Origin: SIG603 sp964369415
GTDB lineage: Bacteria > Bacillota > Clostridia > Oscillospirales > Acutalibacteraceae
DNA length: 64,000 nt
Direction: 5' to 3'
Assembly: GCA_964369415.1 (NCBI GenBank)
Contig: CAYJFP010000002.1
Coordinates: 123,554 to 187,553 of the forward strand
The number at the start of each line of letters is the position of its first letter. Within the stretch, counting starts at the first letter, position 1. Shown here one piece after another: positions 43,942 through 52,903 of the stretch. A program made the translations under genes and the position numbers. Below the pieces are notes generated by a model. That model saw only the letters and a list, made by a program, of their open reading frames with translations. It was not told the DNA's origin and did not search any database.

Positions 43942-46776
43942 ATGCTTCAAATAAAAGATATTCATAAGGAATATAAACTGGGTGAAATCACCCAAACAGC
44001 GCTGAACAGCATAAGCCTAGATTTAAGAGACAATGAATTTGTTTCAATTTTAGGTCCGAGTGGCTCGGGCAAAACAACACTGCTTAATATAATAGGTGGT
44101 CTTGACAGAGCAGACAGCGGAGACTTGATTATCAACGGAGTTTCCACAAAAAATTATAAAGATAGAGATTGGGATACCTATAGAAATCACTCTATCGGCT
44201 TTGTTTTTCAAAGCTATAATCTTATTGGACACCAAAGCATTCTTTCAAATGTTGAACTCGCCCTTACAATAGGTGGTGTTTCTAAAAACGAAAGAAAAGC
44301 AAAAGCGAAAGAAGTTCTTGAAAGAGTCGGACTCAAAGACCATATTCATAAAAAGCCAAATCAATTATCTGGCGGCCAAATGCAAAGAGTTGCCATCGCT
44401 AGAGCACTTGTTAACGACCCTGACATTCTTTTAGCCGATGAACCAACAGGTGCTCTGGACACCGAAACCAGCATTCAGATCATGGAACTCTTAAAAGAAG
44501 TTGCAAAAACAAAGCTTGTCGTTATGGTTACCCATAATCCTGAACTTGCAAAGGAGTATTCTACAAGGATAATTAAGCTTAAAGACGGAAATGTCGTTGG
44601 TGATACTGATAAGTTTGTAGCTGAAAATATTACTTCTCACGACGGAGTTAAAAACGCTACTAAACATTCAAGAATGACTAGACTTACCACCTTTGCACTT
44701 AGCTTAAGCAATTTGAATACTAAAAAGAAGAGAACTTTACTAACCGCTTTTGCAGGTTCAATCGGAATAATCGGAATTGCACTAATTCTCTCTCTTTCAA
44801 ACGGTGTTAATTCTTATATTAATGATTTACAAAGAGACACCATGGCTTCTTATCCTCTTACTATTTCTGCTGAATCTATAAATATGTCTATGGCAGGACC
44901 TCCAATGGGATTGAGTAGAGATGATGAAACAGATTCAAGTGAAAACACTATCGCTCCTGATTTTGATGACCTTGAAAGTGCCAACAATATGACGATTAGC
45001 AATAACCTTACTCCTTTTAAAGAATATCTTGATGACGAAAACAGTGAAATCAATCAGTATTTGGGTGAAAATGGTGTTCAGTACTCATACGATGCCAGTT
45101 TTTCAGTATACACTTACGATACGGAAGAAAAACTCTTAAATACAGATTCCGACCCAAGTGAACTTTTAGAGAGTAACCCTTATGCCATGATGGGCAGAAC
45201 AGGTGATCCCACTCAAATGATGTCTATGCTAAGTGGTGGCTCTAATTCAAATGGCGCTTCTAACTTTACACAGCTTCAATCCTCCCCTGACGGTTCTATT
45301 ATAAACGCAACCGTCACTGACAACTACGAATTATTAAGCGGAAACTGGCCAGTTAATCACGACGAGATTGTTTTGGTAAGTGGTGAAGATAATAAAATAT
45401 CTGTAGAAACACTTTATCAACTTGGTTTTGTCACAGCGGACGAATATCAAGAGTATGCAGATTTAATTGACAACAATGAATCCCTTCCTGAATTTGATTT
45501 TAGCTATGACGACATTTTGAATAAAACATTTTTACTTCTTACAAGCAGTGATAAATATATAGAAAGCGAAAACGGCACTTTTTCTTATGTCTCTGATGAA
45601 GACCTAGCTCTTAACGACGACGTAGTCGATAGAGCACTTGAACTTAAAATCGTCGGAATCATCGCACCTAAGGAAGATGCTGTCGATGCAAGCATCTCTA
45701 CTACACTTGCCTATACTTCTTTACTGACTGATTATATTATAGAAACAAGCAATGAAAGTCCGATTGTTAAAGCACAAGAAGAATCGCCTGAAATTAATGT
45801 GCTTACAGGTGTCGGTTTTGAGGCATTAGATGATAATGCTAAAATAGAAGATATCACTGAATACTTAAGCGAACTTAGCATTGATGAAAAAGCAAGTATG
45901 TATTCGCTGATTATGTATTACTCTCAACAAGATGAAACCGAAGGCGATGCAGAAACTGCCCCTGAAACCACTGGCGACGAACCCGTAGCAGAAATCCCTA
46001 TGGAACAGCAGGACATGGCAAGTCAACAGCAAATGCAGATGCAACAACAATCTAGCGGTACAGCAGATAACGAAACCATGGCTTCAATGCTAGACACTTG
46101 GCTTTCAGAGACTCCCGATGATGAGATTTTGCTAAATCTTTATGACGAAATCCTCGGTGGAATTTCTTATGAAGAGAATATAAGCAATTTTGGAAAAATT
46201 GACTATAACACACCGAGTTCAATCAACATCTACTCGGATAGTTTTGAGGACAAAGACGGAATTACTTTAAGTATTGAAAATTACAATAAAGAAGCCAGCG
46301 AAGAAAACCAAATCGTATACGTTGATTATGTAGAAACTCTTACTTCTGCTATGACAACTATGGTCGATACTATTTCTTATGTTTTAATTGCTTTCGTAGC
46401 TGTTTCACTTGTTGTTTCCAGCATTATGGTTGGAATTATCACTCATATTTCTGTAATTGAAAGAACCAAGGAAATCGGTGTACTTCGTGCACTTGGTGCT
46501 TCAAAACGCAACATTTCACAAGTATTTAACGCAGAAACATTTATCATCGGTCTGTGCTCAGGTATTTTAGGTGTTGGAGCTACACTTTTAATAAATATAC
46601 CTGTCAATATGATTATCCAAGGACTTTTAGGAGATGCTTCCGTAAGTGCTTCATTATCCGTATCGGCTATGTTGATTCTTCTTGCAATAAGCGTTGTAGT
46701 TACCATTATCGGTGGTTTACTACCTTCCAAAAAAGCCGCACAAAAAGACCCTGTCGTTGCACTTAGAACTGAATAA
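43942..46776 (+). CDS. MacB-like ABC transporter: ATPase fused to FtsX permease
   Basis: A 944-residue fusion. Residues 1-230 are an ABC ATPase of the LolD/MacB type: Walker A GPSGSGKTT, Q-loop FVFQSYNLI, signature LSGGQMQRVAIARAL, Walker B ILLADEPTGALD and H-loop VTHNP. Then a TM helix (near 275), a very long extracytoplasmic region (~290-790) with acidic and Gln/Met-rich stretches (MEQQDMASQQQMQMQQQ), and three C-terminal TM helices of the FtsX domain (ISVIERTKEIGVLRALGASK). Such Firmicute proteins are mechanotransmission exporters or sensors linked to peptides, lipoproteins or envelope stress. It is a single gene with its own terminator. Possibly serves export for the nearby surface proteins, but this is inference. 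Confidence 0.9.
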   Translation: MLQIKDIHKEYKLGEITQTALNSISLDLRDNEFVSILGPSGSGKTTLLNIIGGLDRADSGDLIINGVSTKNYKDRDWDTYRNHSIGFVFQSYNLIGHQSILSNVELALTIGGVSKNERKAKAKEVLERVGLKDHIHKKPNQLSGGQMQRVAIARALVNDPDILLADEPTGALDTETSIQIMELLKEVAKTKLVVMVTHNPELAKEYSTRIIKLKDGNVVGDTDKFVAENITSHDGVKNATKHSRMTRLTTFALSLSNLNTKKKRTLLTAFAGSIGIIGIALILSLSNGVNSYINDLQRDTMASYPLTISAESINMSMAGPPMGLSRDDETDSSENTIAPDFDDLESANNMTISNNLTPFKEYLDDENSEINQYLGENGVQYSYDASFSVYTYDTEEKLLNTDSDPSELLESNPYAMMGRTGDPTQMMSMLSGGSNSNGASNFTQLQSSPDGSIINATVTDNYELLSGNWPVNHDEIVLVSGEDNKISVETLYQLGFVTADEYQEYADLIDNNESLPEFDFSYDDILNKTFLLLTSSDKYIESENGTFSYVSDEDLALNDDVVDRALELKIVGIIAPKEDAVDASISTTLAYTSLLTDYIIETSNESPIVKAQEESPEINVLTGVGFEALDDNAKIEDITEYLSELSIDEKASMYSLIMYYSQQDETEGDAETAPETTGDEPVAEIPMEQQDMASQQQMQMQQQSSGTADNETMASMLDTWLSETPDDEILLNLYDEILGGISYEENISNFGKIDYNTPSSINIYSDSFEDKDGITLSIENYNKEASEENQIVYVDYVETLTSAMTTMVDTISYVLIAFVAVSLVVSSIMVGIITHISVIERTKEIGVLRALGASKRNISQVFNAETFIIGLCSGILGVGATLLINIPVNMIIQGLLGDASVSASLSVSAMLILLAISVVVTIIGGLLPSKKAAQKDPVVALRTE

Positions 46777-46798
46777 TTAATTTCACACACAAACGATA

Positions 46799-46828
46799 AG
46801 CTGTCGCCATTAATGGTGACAGCTTTTT
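46799..46828 (+). terminator. Terminator after the ABC transporter
   Basis: AGCTGTCGCCATTAATGGTG forms a stem with the following GACAGCT, followed by TTTTTT. Confidence 0.92.
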
Positions 46829-46941
46829 TGCGACAAAGTCCTTATCTATTTTTCTACCTCATTCACACAAAGCAAATTTTAGCATAAATTATAATAGTAT
46901 ATAAATTATACAAATCAATGTGAATATTAAGGAGGAAGCAA

Positions 46942-48596
46942 ATGTCTATAATTGGAATTGATGTATCAGAACACAACGGACAAGTGAATTGGAATGCTAT
47001 AGATTGTAAATTTGCAGTAATAAGAACAGGTTTCGGTTTTGCCGATACAGACGGAGAGTTTTCGGAAAATGTTTCTAACTGCACCGTGCCTTTTGGTTTA
47101 TATCACTTTTCTTATGCGGTATCAAAAGATTCAGCTATAAGAGAAGCAAACTTTGTTTTAAGCTTGATTGAACAGCAGAGTAAAAAACCTACTTTCCCTA
47201 TATTTTTTGACTGGGAGTACGACAGCAAGCGCTATGCCGAACAGCAAGGTGTTACAGTGACAAAGGCTCTTTATAACGAAATGGCGACAGCTTTTATGGA
47301 TACTATAAAAAATGCTGGCTACAAAGCAGGTATATATTACAACAACGACTACTATAAAAATTATTGTGACGCTGCCGTGCTCGATAGAAGCAAGTATTAT
47401 CAATGGTATGCATACTACGGAGACAGCATAAATCTCGACTGTGATTTATGGCAAAACAGCGAAACCGGTGTTTTAGGTGGTTTTAAAGGCGACACCGATA
47501 TTTTAATAAACGAAGCTTTATTAAGCGGCAGTGAGCCTGAAGTTAAACCAGAACCTACTCCAGAACCAGCAAAACCAGTTACTCCACCCTCTATTAGTAG
47601 AGTACTTTTAACTGGCAAAAACCAAGTCAGCTACCCATACGGAAACGGTCNNNNNNNNNNNNNNNNNNNNNNNNNNNNNNNNNNNNNNNNNNNNNNNNNN
47701 NNNNNNNNNNNNNNNNNNNNNNNNNNNNNNNNNNNNNNNNNNNNNNNNNNAGTAGAGTACTTTTAACTGGCAAAAACCAAGTCAGCTACCCATACGGAAA
47801 CGGTCACACTGGAATTGATATTGTTAAAGAATACAATCAGCTAGACAGCATCGTAGCACACAGTGATGGAACCGTTATTTACACTCAAAGCGGATACGGA
47901 AACAACAAAGGAGCCGGCGGAAACGCCTCTTATGGAAACTTGGTAAAAATCAAGCATTATAACAATATGGCTACACTTTATGCCCATTTAGACTATATTA
48001 GCGTCTCAAACGGACAAAATGTTTCTAAAGGACAAAAAATTGGATACATGGGCAACAGTGGCAATAGCTATGGTGCACATCTTCATTTTGAAGTTAGAAA
48101 CACTTCGGATTCAACCATCGACCCTACACCTTATATCAACGCCGATTTACCTGGAGCACCTACAACTCCGACAGAAGGCGGAAATGTTTACTATGTAAAA
48201 AGCGGTGACACTCTTTCGGGTATTGCTCAGATGTATAATACAACAGTTGAAGAACTTATGAGACTTAACGGCATTACCAACCCTAACATTATAAGCGTAG
48301 GTCAGGCAATTAAGATTAGTGAAGAGACTAAACCAACAGAATCTTCATATCAAGTCGGCACATATCAGGTAACAGCAGATTTACTAAACGTGAGAAAGGG
48401 ACCTGGGACGAATTACGACACACTAAGCTTTGGTGAATTATCGCAAAACGCGAAGAGCCAAGTCGTTTCCTTAAGCGGTAAAGAATACAGTGGCTATGTA
48501 AAAGGAATTGTCTGTGATGTAAGCGAAATTTCAAATCAAAATTGGGGCAAAACCGTCAGCGGTTGGATTTGCCTTGAATATTGTGCTAAACTATAA
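46942..48596 (+). CDS. Modular lysin: GH25 muramidase, M23 peptidase, LysM, SH3b (split by N gap)
   Basis: Cell-wall hydrolase interrupted only by the 100-N gap (47651-47750). If the duplicated 55-bp gap flanks are merged, one in-frame gene of 500 codons results. Domains: GH25 muramidase, residues 1-~195 (GIDVSEHNG with Asp7, FFDWEYD with Asp90/Glu92, YYNNDYY); a Pro/Glu linker; M23 LytM-type endopeptidase with HTGIDIV and AHLHFEVR zinc ligands; LysM (YVKSGDTLSGIAQMYNTTVE); and SH3b (TADLLNVRKGPGTNYDTLS). No signal peptide, as in phage endolysins that need a holin. A holin gene follows by 15 bases. The start ATG is behind AAGGAGG. Confidence 0.9.
47596..47650 (+). repeat. 55-bp direct repeat, left copy flanking the N gap
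   Basis: Bases 47596-47650 (starting AGTAGAGTACTTTTAACTGG) are identical to 47751-47805 directly after the gap. A 55-base exact overlap at contig ends is the usual result of unmerged de Bruijn graph contigs. Confidence 0.95.
47651..47750. other. Assembly gap (100 Ns)
   Basis: Exactly 100 Ns, the usual placeholder for a gap of unknown size. It lies within the M23/linker part of the lysin gene; the flanking duplication suggests that the true gap may be zero or negative. Confidence 0.98.
47751..47805 (+). repeat. 55-bp direct repeat, right copy flanking the N gap
   Basis: Exact copy of 47596-47650. It encodes the same peptide (SRVLLTGKNQVSYPYGNG) and continues in frame into HTGID of the M23 domain. 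Confidence 0.95.
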
Positions 48597-48611
48597 AAGG
48601 AGCTATGTAAA

Positions 48612-48836
48612 ATGACACTTAATTGGTTTAAAGCGGCGGGAATCAGGGCACTTAAGACAGTTGCCCAAACCGCCGTCGCAATGATAGGAACTACAGCCTT
48701 ACTTTCAGAGCTTGACTGGTTAACAGTAGGAAGCGCCAGCCTAGTAGCAGGTGCCGTATCTATTTTAACCTCTATAGTCGGCTTGCCCGAAGTAAAAAAA
48801 GACGAAGAAATTGATGTACTGAAAAAAACTGAATAA
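48612..48836 (+). CDS. Phage-type holin (r1t family)
   Basis: A 74-residue protein with two hydrophobic segments (about 12-32 and 38-60) and a charged C-terminal tail (KKDEEIDVLKKTE). The pattern FKAAGIRALKTVAQTAVAMI, then DWLTVGSASLVAGAVSILTS resembles holins of the lactococcal phage r1t family. Holins form membrane lesions that release cytoplasmic endolysin; here they would serve the lysin encoded 15 bases upstream. No other phage structural or packaging gene is in the window. The start ATG follows AAGGAG. Confidence 0.88.
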   Translation: MTLNWFKAAGIRALKTVAQTAVAMIGTTALLSELDWLTVGSASLVAGAVSILTSIVGLPEVKKDEEIDVLKKTE

Positions 48837-48874
48837 CACCAAAAACTCACCGCAACTTAATGCGGCAAGCTAAA

Positions 48875-48914
48875 AAAACAATCTGACACTTGAATTAGTG
48901 CCAGATTGTTTTTT
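48875..48914 (+). terminator. Terminator after lysin-holin
   Basis: ACAATCTGACAC (48878-48889) / GTGCCAGATTGT (48898-48909) with one mismatch, followed by TTTTT. A-run on the other side makes it potentially bidirectional. Confidence 0.92.
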
Positions 48915-48976
48915 ATATATTGTATGCTGATTTCACTAAATAACAATACTCCTCCCATTTTAATGGGTTCCATCAG

Positions 48977-49150
48977 CTATTTATTATCAACAACCACATT
49001 TCCGTTCTCATCAAGCAATGGTGTTATTCCTCCTGCGTATCCATTTGTGCGAAAAATATAATTAACACCTGTTTCTCTATCCACTAAAATTTCAATAACA
49101 TCTATCTTTCCTTGTTTATAAACAACCTCAAATCTTTCACTGTTTTTCAT
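48977..49150 (-). CDS. Small DUF6440-like protein
   Basis: A 57-residue protein on the minus strand (begins MKNSERFEVVYKQGKIDVIE and continues with VDRETGVNYIF, then GYAGGITPLLDENGNVVV). The ETGVNYxF and GYAGGxTPLLDxxG pattern matches the small uncharacterised DUF6440 family found in Firmicutes and their phages. The ATG at 49150 has GAAAGG before it. No membrane segment. The function is unknown. Confidence 0.8.
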   Translation of the reverse strand: MKNSERFEVVYKQGKIDVIEILVDRETGVNYIFRTNGYAGGITPLLDENGNVVVDNK

Positions 49151-49290
49151 ATATTTTTTCCTTTCGTATTATATAAATAACTTTTAACTCAATTATACAC
49201 CAATAAAAGTATGAACACAAGAAAAAAATGCAATGTCGATTAGCGTTTGTATGTATATTATTTGGGTTTTTACCTCTATCCACTACAAGT

Positions 49291-49322
49291 AGAAAAGACG
49301 GATAGTTTTATGCCATCCGTCT
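49291..49322 (-). terminator. Terminator of the 982-residue protein operon
   Basis: Stem AGACGGAT (49296-49303) / ATCCGTCT (49315-49322); on the minus strand it is followed by TTTTC. Confidence 0.85.
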
Positions 49323-49332
49323 AATTAATTAG

Positions 49333-52281
49333 TTAAAGTAAATCGTTTTCTATTATTTCGATTACATCTTCTTGCTTCATTGTTAAAAGCATTTGATTTT
49401 TTATTACATCTCTTAACACGCCTCTTGCCTGATTGTTAATCTTAGTAATTTCCTCTAAGGTGTACTTGTCTTTTGGCATTATTCCGATATTTGCATCTTC
49501 TATTTCTTTATTTTCTGCTAAGTCAAATATCGGCGTAATTCCTGTTTTTCTATCGGCTTTGCTTCCGTTTTCATCATCAAGAACTTGCTTTGTAAACTTT
49601 AAATTTTTATCGTCAATAAAAAATTTTAGATAATACTTTTTTAGTTCTAAATTTTCAAAGGCATATTGCCCGTCATTTCCTTCTAAATCCGTCCTTGTCG
49701 AAGTGAATCTTAAGAGATTGCCCTCTTCATCATAAAGAACTGCCACCACGTCGTTTACTAAGTCTTCCGACTCTTCATAAACTCCATCTCCGTCATCCAC
49801 CCATGAAAAACCTGCTATTCTGCCTAAATTTGGGTCTGTATCCACCACTTCAATTCCGACTTTCTCTGGTTCTATCGCAAGTAAATGCTGCTTTTCACCG
49901 TTTAAATTTGTATAAGCTACATCCGCCGCAAAAGAATTCCACGCTATAGCCGAAGATGGCACACCGACAGGAACAGAAGCGGTAATAGAAACTTTTAGAG
50001 ACTGGTTCGGATATAGCACCGCATTTTTTACCTTTACTTTAAAAGCTTTTAAGAGGCTTAAATCAAGTGGCGCTTCTACACTCCAGTCATCATCTGTTCC
50101 AATTACGTCAAAGTTCCCGCCAAATCTTACAGGATCTATACTTTGCGAGTATAAAATGTCAAATTCTACCTCTTCTTGAGTCGGAACTATGACGGCCGCG
50201 ACTTCACTTAAGGCATAAATCGGAAACTCACTATTTCTACTCGTTCCTGTTTCTATTACGCCTTTATCTCCGATATGCGGCAGTATATCTACAATTTCAA
50301 GCTCTTCTAAATTTGCATTCCCGATATTCCTCACAGTTATCAAATATTCTAGACTGCCAGCATTAAATGTCTTTCCGACATTTGGCTCTTCAATATATTC
50401 AGTGTCCAAAAAACCTTTTACTTTTTTATTTGAAGAGGTGCTGACAAAGTATAAAATCTGATTTGATAGTATATTACTTTTCGCATAATTTCTTGAAACA
50501 GTACTGTCTTCTGCGATGTTCTTATTGTCTATATAAATATCCACCGAATTGGGAATTATTCCAGTACTGCCCTTGGTATTAAGCAGTAAGAAATATTCCA
50601 CTTCGCCATACGCTCCTACTGCAACTTTTGCATCAAAACTAATCTTAATTCCAGCTAGTTGCCTAAACGAAAACGCATTTTCATCTCTAAACTCAAACTT
50701 AAGAAGTGTGTCACCATTTTCGTTAAAATTCGGGATGAGTTTGACCGACGGTTCTGGTGGATTTACATCTGTAAAAATATCACTGTAAATATACTCCTCT
50801 TCGCCGACATATTCAAATTCTTTCGGCATCAAAAATGCAAAAATCGGATTTAAAAGCCGTGAACTTCTACAATTTGCCGAAAAAGTAAATCTAATCGTAT
50901 CATTAGGCCTTACGGGATTTGAATCTACACTTGAACTTACAGTAGGATTTAGCGTGCAGTAATTTGCTATCAATGTCGTAGCGTTTTGAACTTTTTCCTT
51001 TTCCTCTCCCTCTTCATCAAAACTTAAATGAATATGATTTATCACAGAGCTATCCAGTGGAACTTCACTTTTAACTATACCCAAAAGTTGTGGTAAAATC
51101 CTACTACTAACCCCAATTCTCAAGCTTTCAAGACGCCAGTACAGTATGCTTAAATTATCATTTTCATCTATAAATTCAGTTAAATCCACCTTGGTATTCA
51201 CATCTGTGTTAAACGGACCTAATCTTCCTGTAACACCATTAACAGTCTCATAATCAATGAAATACTCAGCAGATAAACTTTGATTTATCGCTGAAATATT
51301 AAATGCACCCGTGCTAAATTCATAATAATTGATCTCAGGTGGTAAATCGTTCTCGAAGGTAACATTCAAAAGGATTTGATTTCCTGTATTGCTAAGCCCC
51401 ATTCGGTAGCAAATATATTCGTCCTGCAAACTATAGTCAGGTGCATAAAGGCTTATGCTAGCATCATAAATAGGACTTGCAAGTGTCACTTCGTGCAGTT
51501 CGTCTTCCTGATTTATACTATCAATCGAAAAATTAGCTATCGTCGTTAATTCAGATCCAACTTCTAAACTCTCGTCTATAATCGCTCTATAAATAAACTC
51601 ATAAGTTTCGCCTTTATACGAATCAAGTGTAAAAATTAATCTATTGTTCTCAAAAACGCCCTCTACCCCGTCCTTTGTTTTATCGGCAAATTTGCTCGAA
51701 ACATCTTTACCGACAGCACTAAAACTGCTATCAAGCGTTACAAACTCAGAACCATTACATACTATCCTTACATTTTCGATTAAAGCACCTAAGTCACCAT
51801 AATTTTTCAGCGTAACTTTATAATATACCGTAGAACCTGCCGATGGTGTGGCTATGGGTAAAACAATCTCTCGGCTAATTTCAAATCTAGATTCAAGCTG
51901 TAAGGATATTTCCTGACTTTCATAGCTTATTATCTCTTCATCATTAATTATCATTTTAGAAGTGCATAAAAAAGTCTCTCCATTTAGGGCTTCAGTCTTA
52001 AATGTCACTCCGAAACCAATCCTTACCGAAATTCCCAAATCGGTAATAGCTCCAAAATCGTAAGTTAGCTCTCTTCCACCTTCTACAGGCACTTCGCTAA
52101 CATTTTTTACAGGTTCTCTTACATCACCTAAAAATAAATTTAGATAATCAGGTATGAAAATCTTTATTTTCGCCGAATTAATATCGCCCTGCACTCCATT
52201 AAAACTTGCATTTACTGTATAAATAAATACATTCTCATAATTTCCCGACTGTCTATCGACTGTAGTTATTAAACTTGCCAT
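49333..52281 (-). CDS. 982-residue DUF11/SdrD-B repeat protein with a shared C-terminal helix module
   Basis: Large beta-rich protein made of about five to six DUF11-like Ig repeats (VYYKVTLKNYGDLGALIENV, CYRMGLSNTGNQILLNVTF, YLITVRNIGNANLEELEIVD), then one SdrD-B/Cna-B-like domain near residues 825-935 (GRIAGFSWVDDGDGVYEESE). The last ~40 residues are a charged helix (ITKINNQARGVLRDVIKNQM then LLTMKQEDVIEIIE) nearly identical in design to the second half of the 119-residue protein encoded at 53859. There is no signal peptide, no TM anchor and no LPXTG, which is odd for a DUF11 protein and would fit assembly on spores from the mother cell or release by lysis. Second gene of an operon with the Cys-rich protein, 20 bases away. 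Confidence 0.85.
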   Translation of the reverse strand: MASLITTVDRQSGNYENVFIYTVNASFNGVQGDINSAKIKIFIPDYLNLFLGDVREPVKNVSEVPVEGGRELTYDFGAITDLGISVRIGFGVTFKTEALNGETFLCTSKMIINDEEIISYESQEISLQLESRFEISREIVLPIATPSAGSTVYYKVTLKNYGDLGALIENVRIVCNGSEFVTLDSSFSAVGKDVSSKFADKTKDGVEGVFENNRLIFTLDSYKGETYEFIYRAIIDESLEVGSELTTIANFSIDSINQEDELHEVTLASPIYDASISLYAPDYSLQDEYICYRMGLSNTGNQILLNVTFENDLPPEINYYEFSTGAFNISAINQSLSAEYFIDYETVNGVTGRLGPFNTDVNTKVDLTEFIDENDNLSILYWRLESLRIGVSSRILPQLLGIVKSEVPLDSSVINHIHLSFDEEGEEKEKVQNATTLIANYCTLNPTVSSSVDSNPVRPNDTIRFTFSANCRSSRLLNPIFAFLMPKEFEYVGEEEYIYSDIFTDVNPPEPSVKLIPNFNENGDTLLKFEFRDENAFSFRQLAGIKISFDAKVAVGAYGEVEYFLLLNTKGSTGIIPNSVDIYIDNKNIAEDSTVSRNYAKSNILSNQILYFVSTSSNKKVKGFLDTEYIEEPNVGKTFNAGSLEYLITVRNIGNANLEELEIVDILPHIGDKGVIETGTSRNSEFPIYALSEVAAVIVPTQEEVEFDILYSQSIDPVRFGGNFDVIGTDDDWSVEAPLDLSLLKAFKVKVKNAVLYPNQSLKVSITASVPVGVPSSAIAWNSFAADVAYTNLNGEKQHLLAIEPEKVGIEVVDTDPNLGRIAGFSWVDDGDGVYEESEDLVNDVVAVLYDEEGNLLRFTSTRTDLEGNDGQYAFENLELKKYYLKFFIDDKNLKFTKQVLDDENGSKADRKTGITPIFDLAENKEIEDANIGIMPKDKYTLEEITKINNQARGVLRDVIKNQMLLTMKQEDVIEIIENDLL

Positions 52282-52301
52282 TTTTTCTCCTTTCAGTTGT
52301 C

Positions 52302-52784
52302 TTAATATTTAATTTCGGTATAATTACCGTCACATTTTTCTTTGTATTCCTTTTTTTCAAATTTATCATCGTAACCACTTTCTTTTATGCATTTTCCAGT
52401 TGCACATGGTTTTTCTTCTTTTTTGCAGTGCTTTTCACCGCATGTACAAGGCGAGTCGCACTCTCCATGGCATTTGCATGGCTTCTCTTCTTTTTCAAAC
52501 TCGGTATATATTTCTAATGCTGTCTTGATTTTATTTAGCATTATCCACTCTTTCATAATCAAGCTGTTTATCGTTGCATTCGTGTTTTTAAACGCACCTG
52601 AAATACAGTCTGAACACACATTGCTCTTATCCATTTGCTTGACTAATGCCTGCATTTTTTCTCCTTCGGCATTAATAATATGAGCCATTGCGAGTTCTTC
52701 TAATGCGACAGATTCCAAAATTTGTATAACCACCTCTTCAATACTTGGCAAATGATCTCTCTTTGGCACTTGTGGCATTCCCAT
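52302..52784 (-). CDS. Cys-rich 160-residue protein with the shared helical module
   Basis: Residues ~14-95 carry the module seen at 53859 (here SVALEELAMAHIINAEGEKM, followed by a predicted helix IMKEWIMLNKIKTALEIYTE). The tail, residues ~96-160, is rich in Cys, Lys and Glu with nine cysteines (KPCKCHGECDSPCTCGEKHC and on), suited to disulfide cross-linking or metal binding, as in spore-coat and exosporium proteins. No signal peptide. The start is ATG 52784, 5 bases after GGGGGA; an in-frame TTG at 52802 has no site. First gene of the operon with the 982-residue protein. Function inferred only. Confidence 0.78.
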   Translation of the reverse strand: MGMPQVPKRDHLPSIEEVVIQILESVALEELAMAHIINAEGEKMQALVKQMDKSNVCSDCISGAFKNTNATINSLIMKEWIMLNKIKTALEIYTEFEKEEKPCKCHGECDSPCTCGEKHCKKEEKPCATGKCIKESGYDDKFEKKEYKEKCDGNYTEIKY

Positions 52785-52903
52785 AATAATCCCCCGATTC
52801 AATTTAATTTTGTGTGTAGCATTAATAATTTACTTTAATATAATATAATATATTTTCAATTACTGTTACTATTCCTAAATCACTAATAAAAAGGAGAATA
52901 AAG

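Noticed and set aside
46942..48836. Prophage
   Set aside because: Only lysin and holin are present; no integrase, capsid, tail, terminase or attachment repeats were seen.
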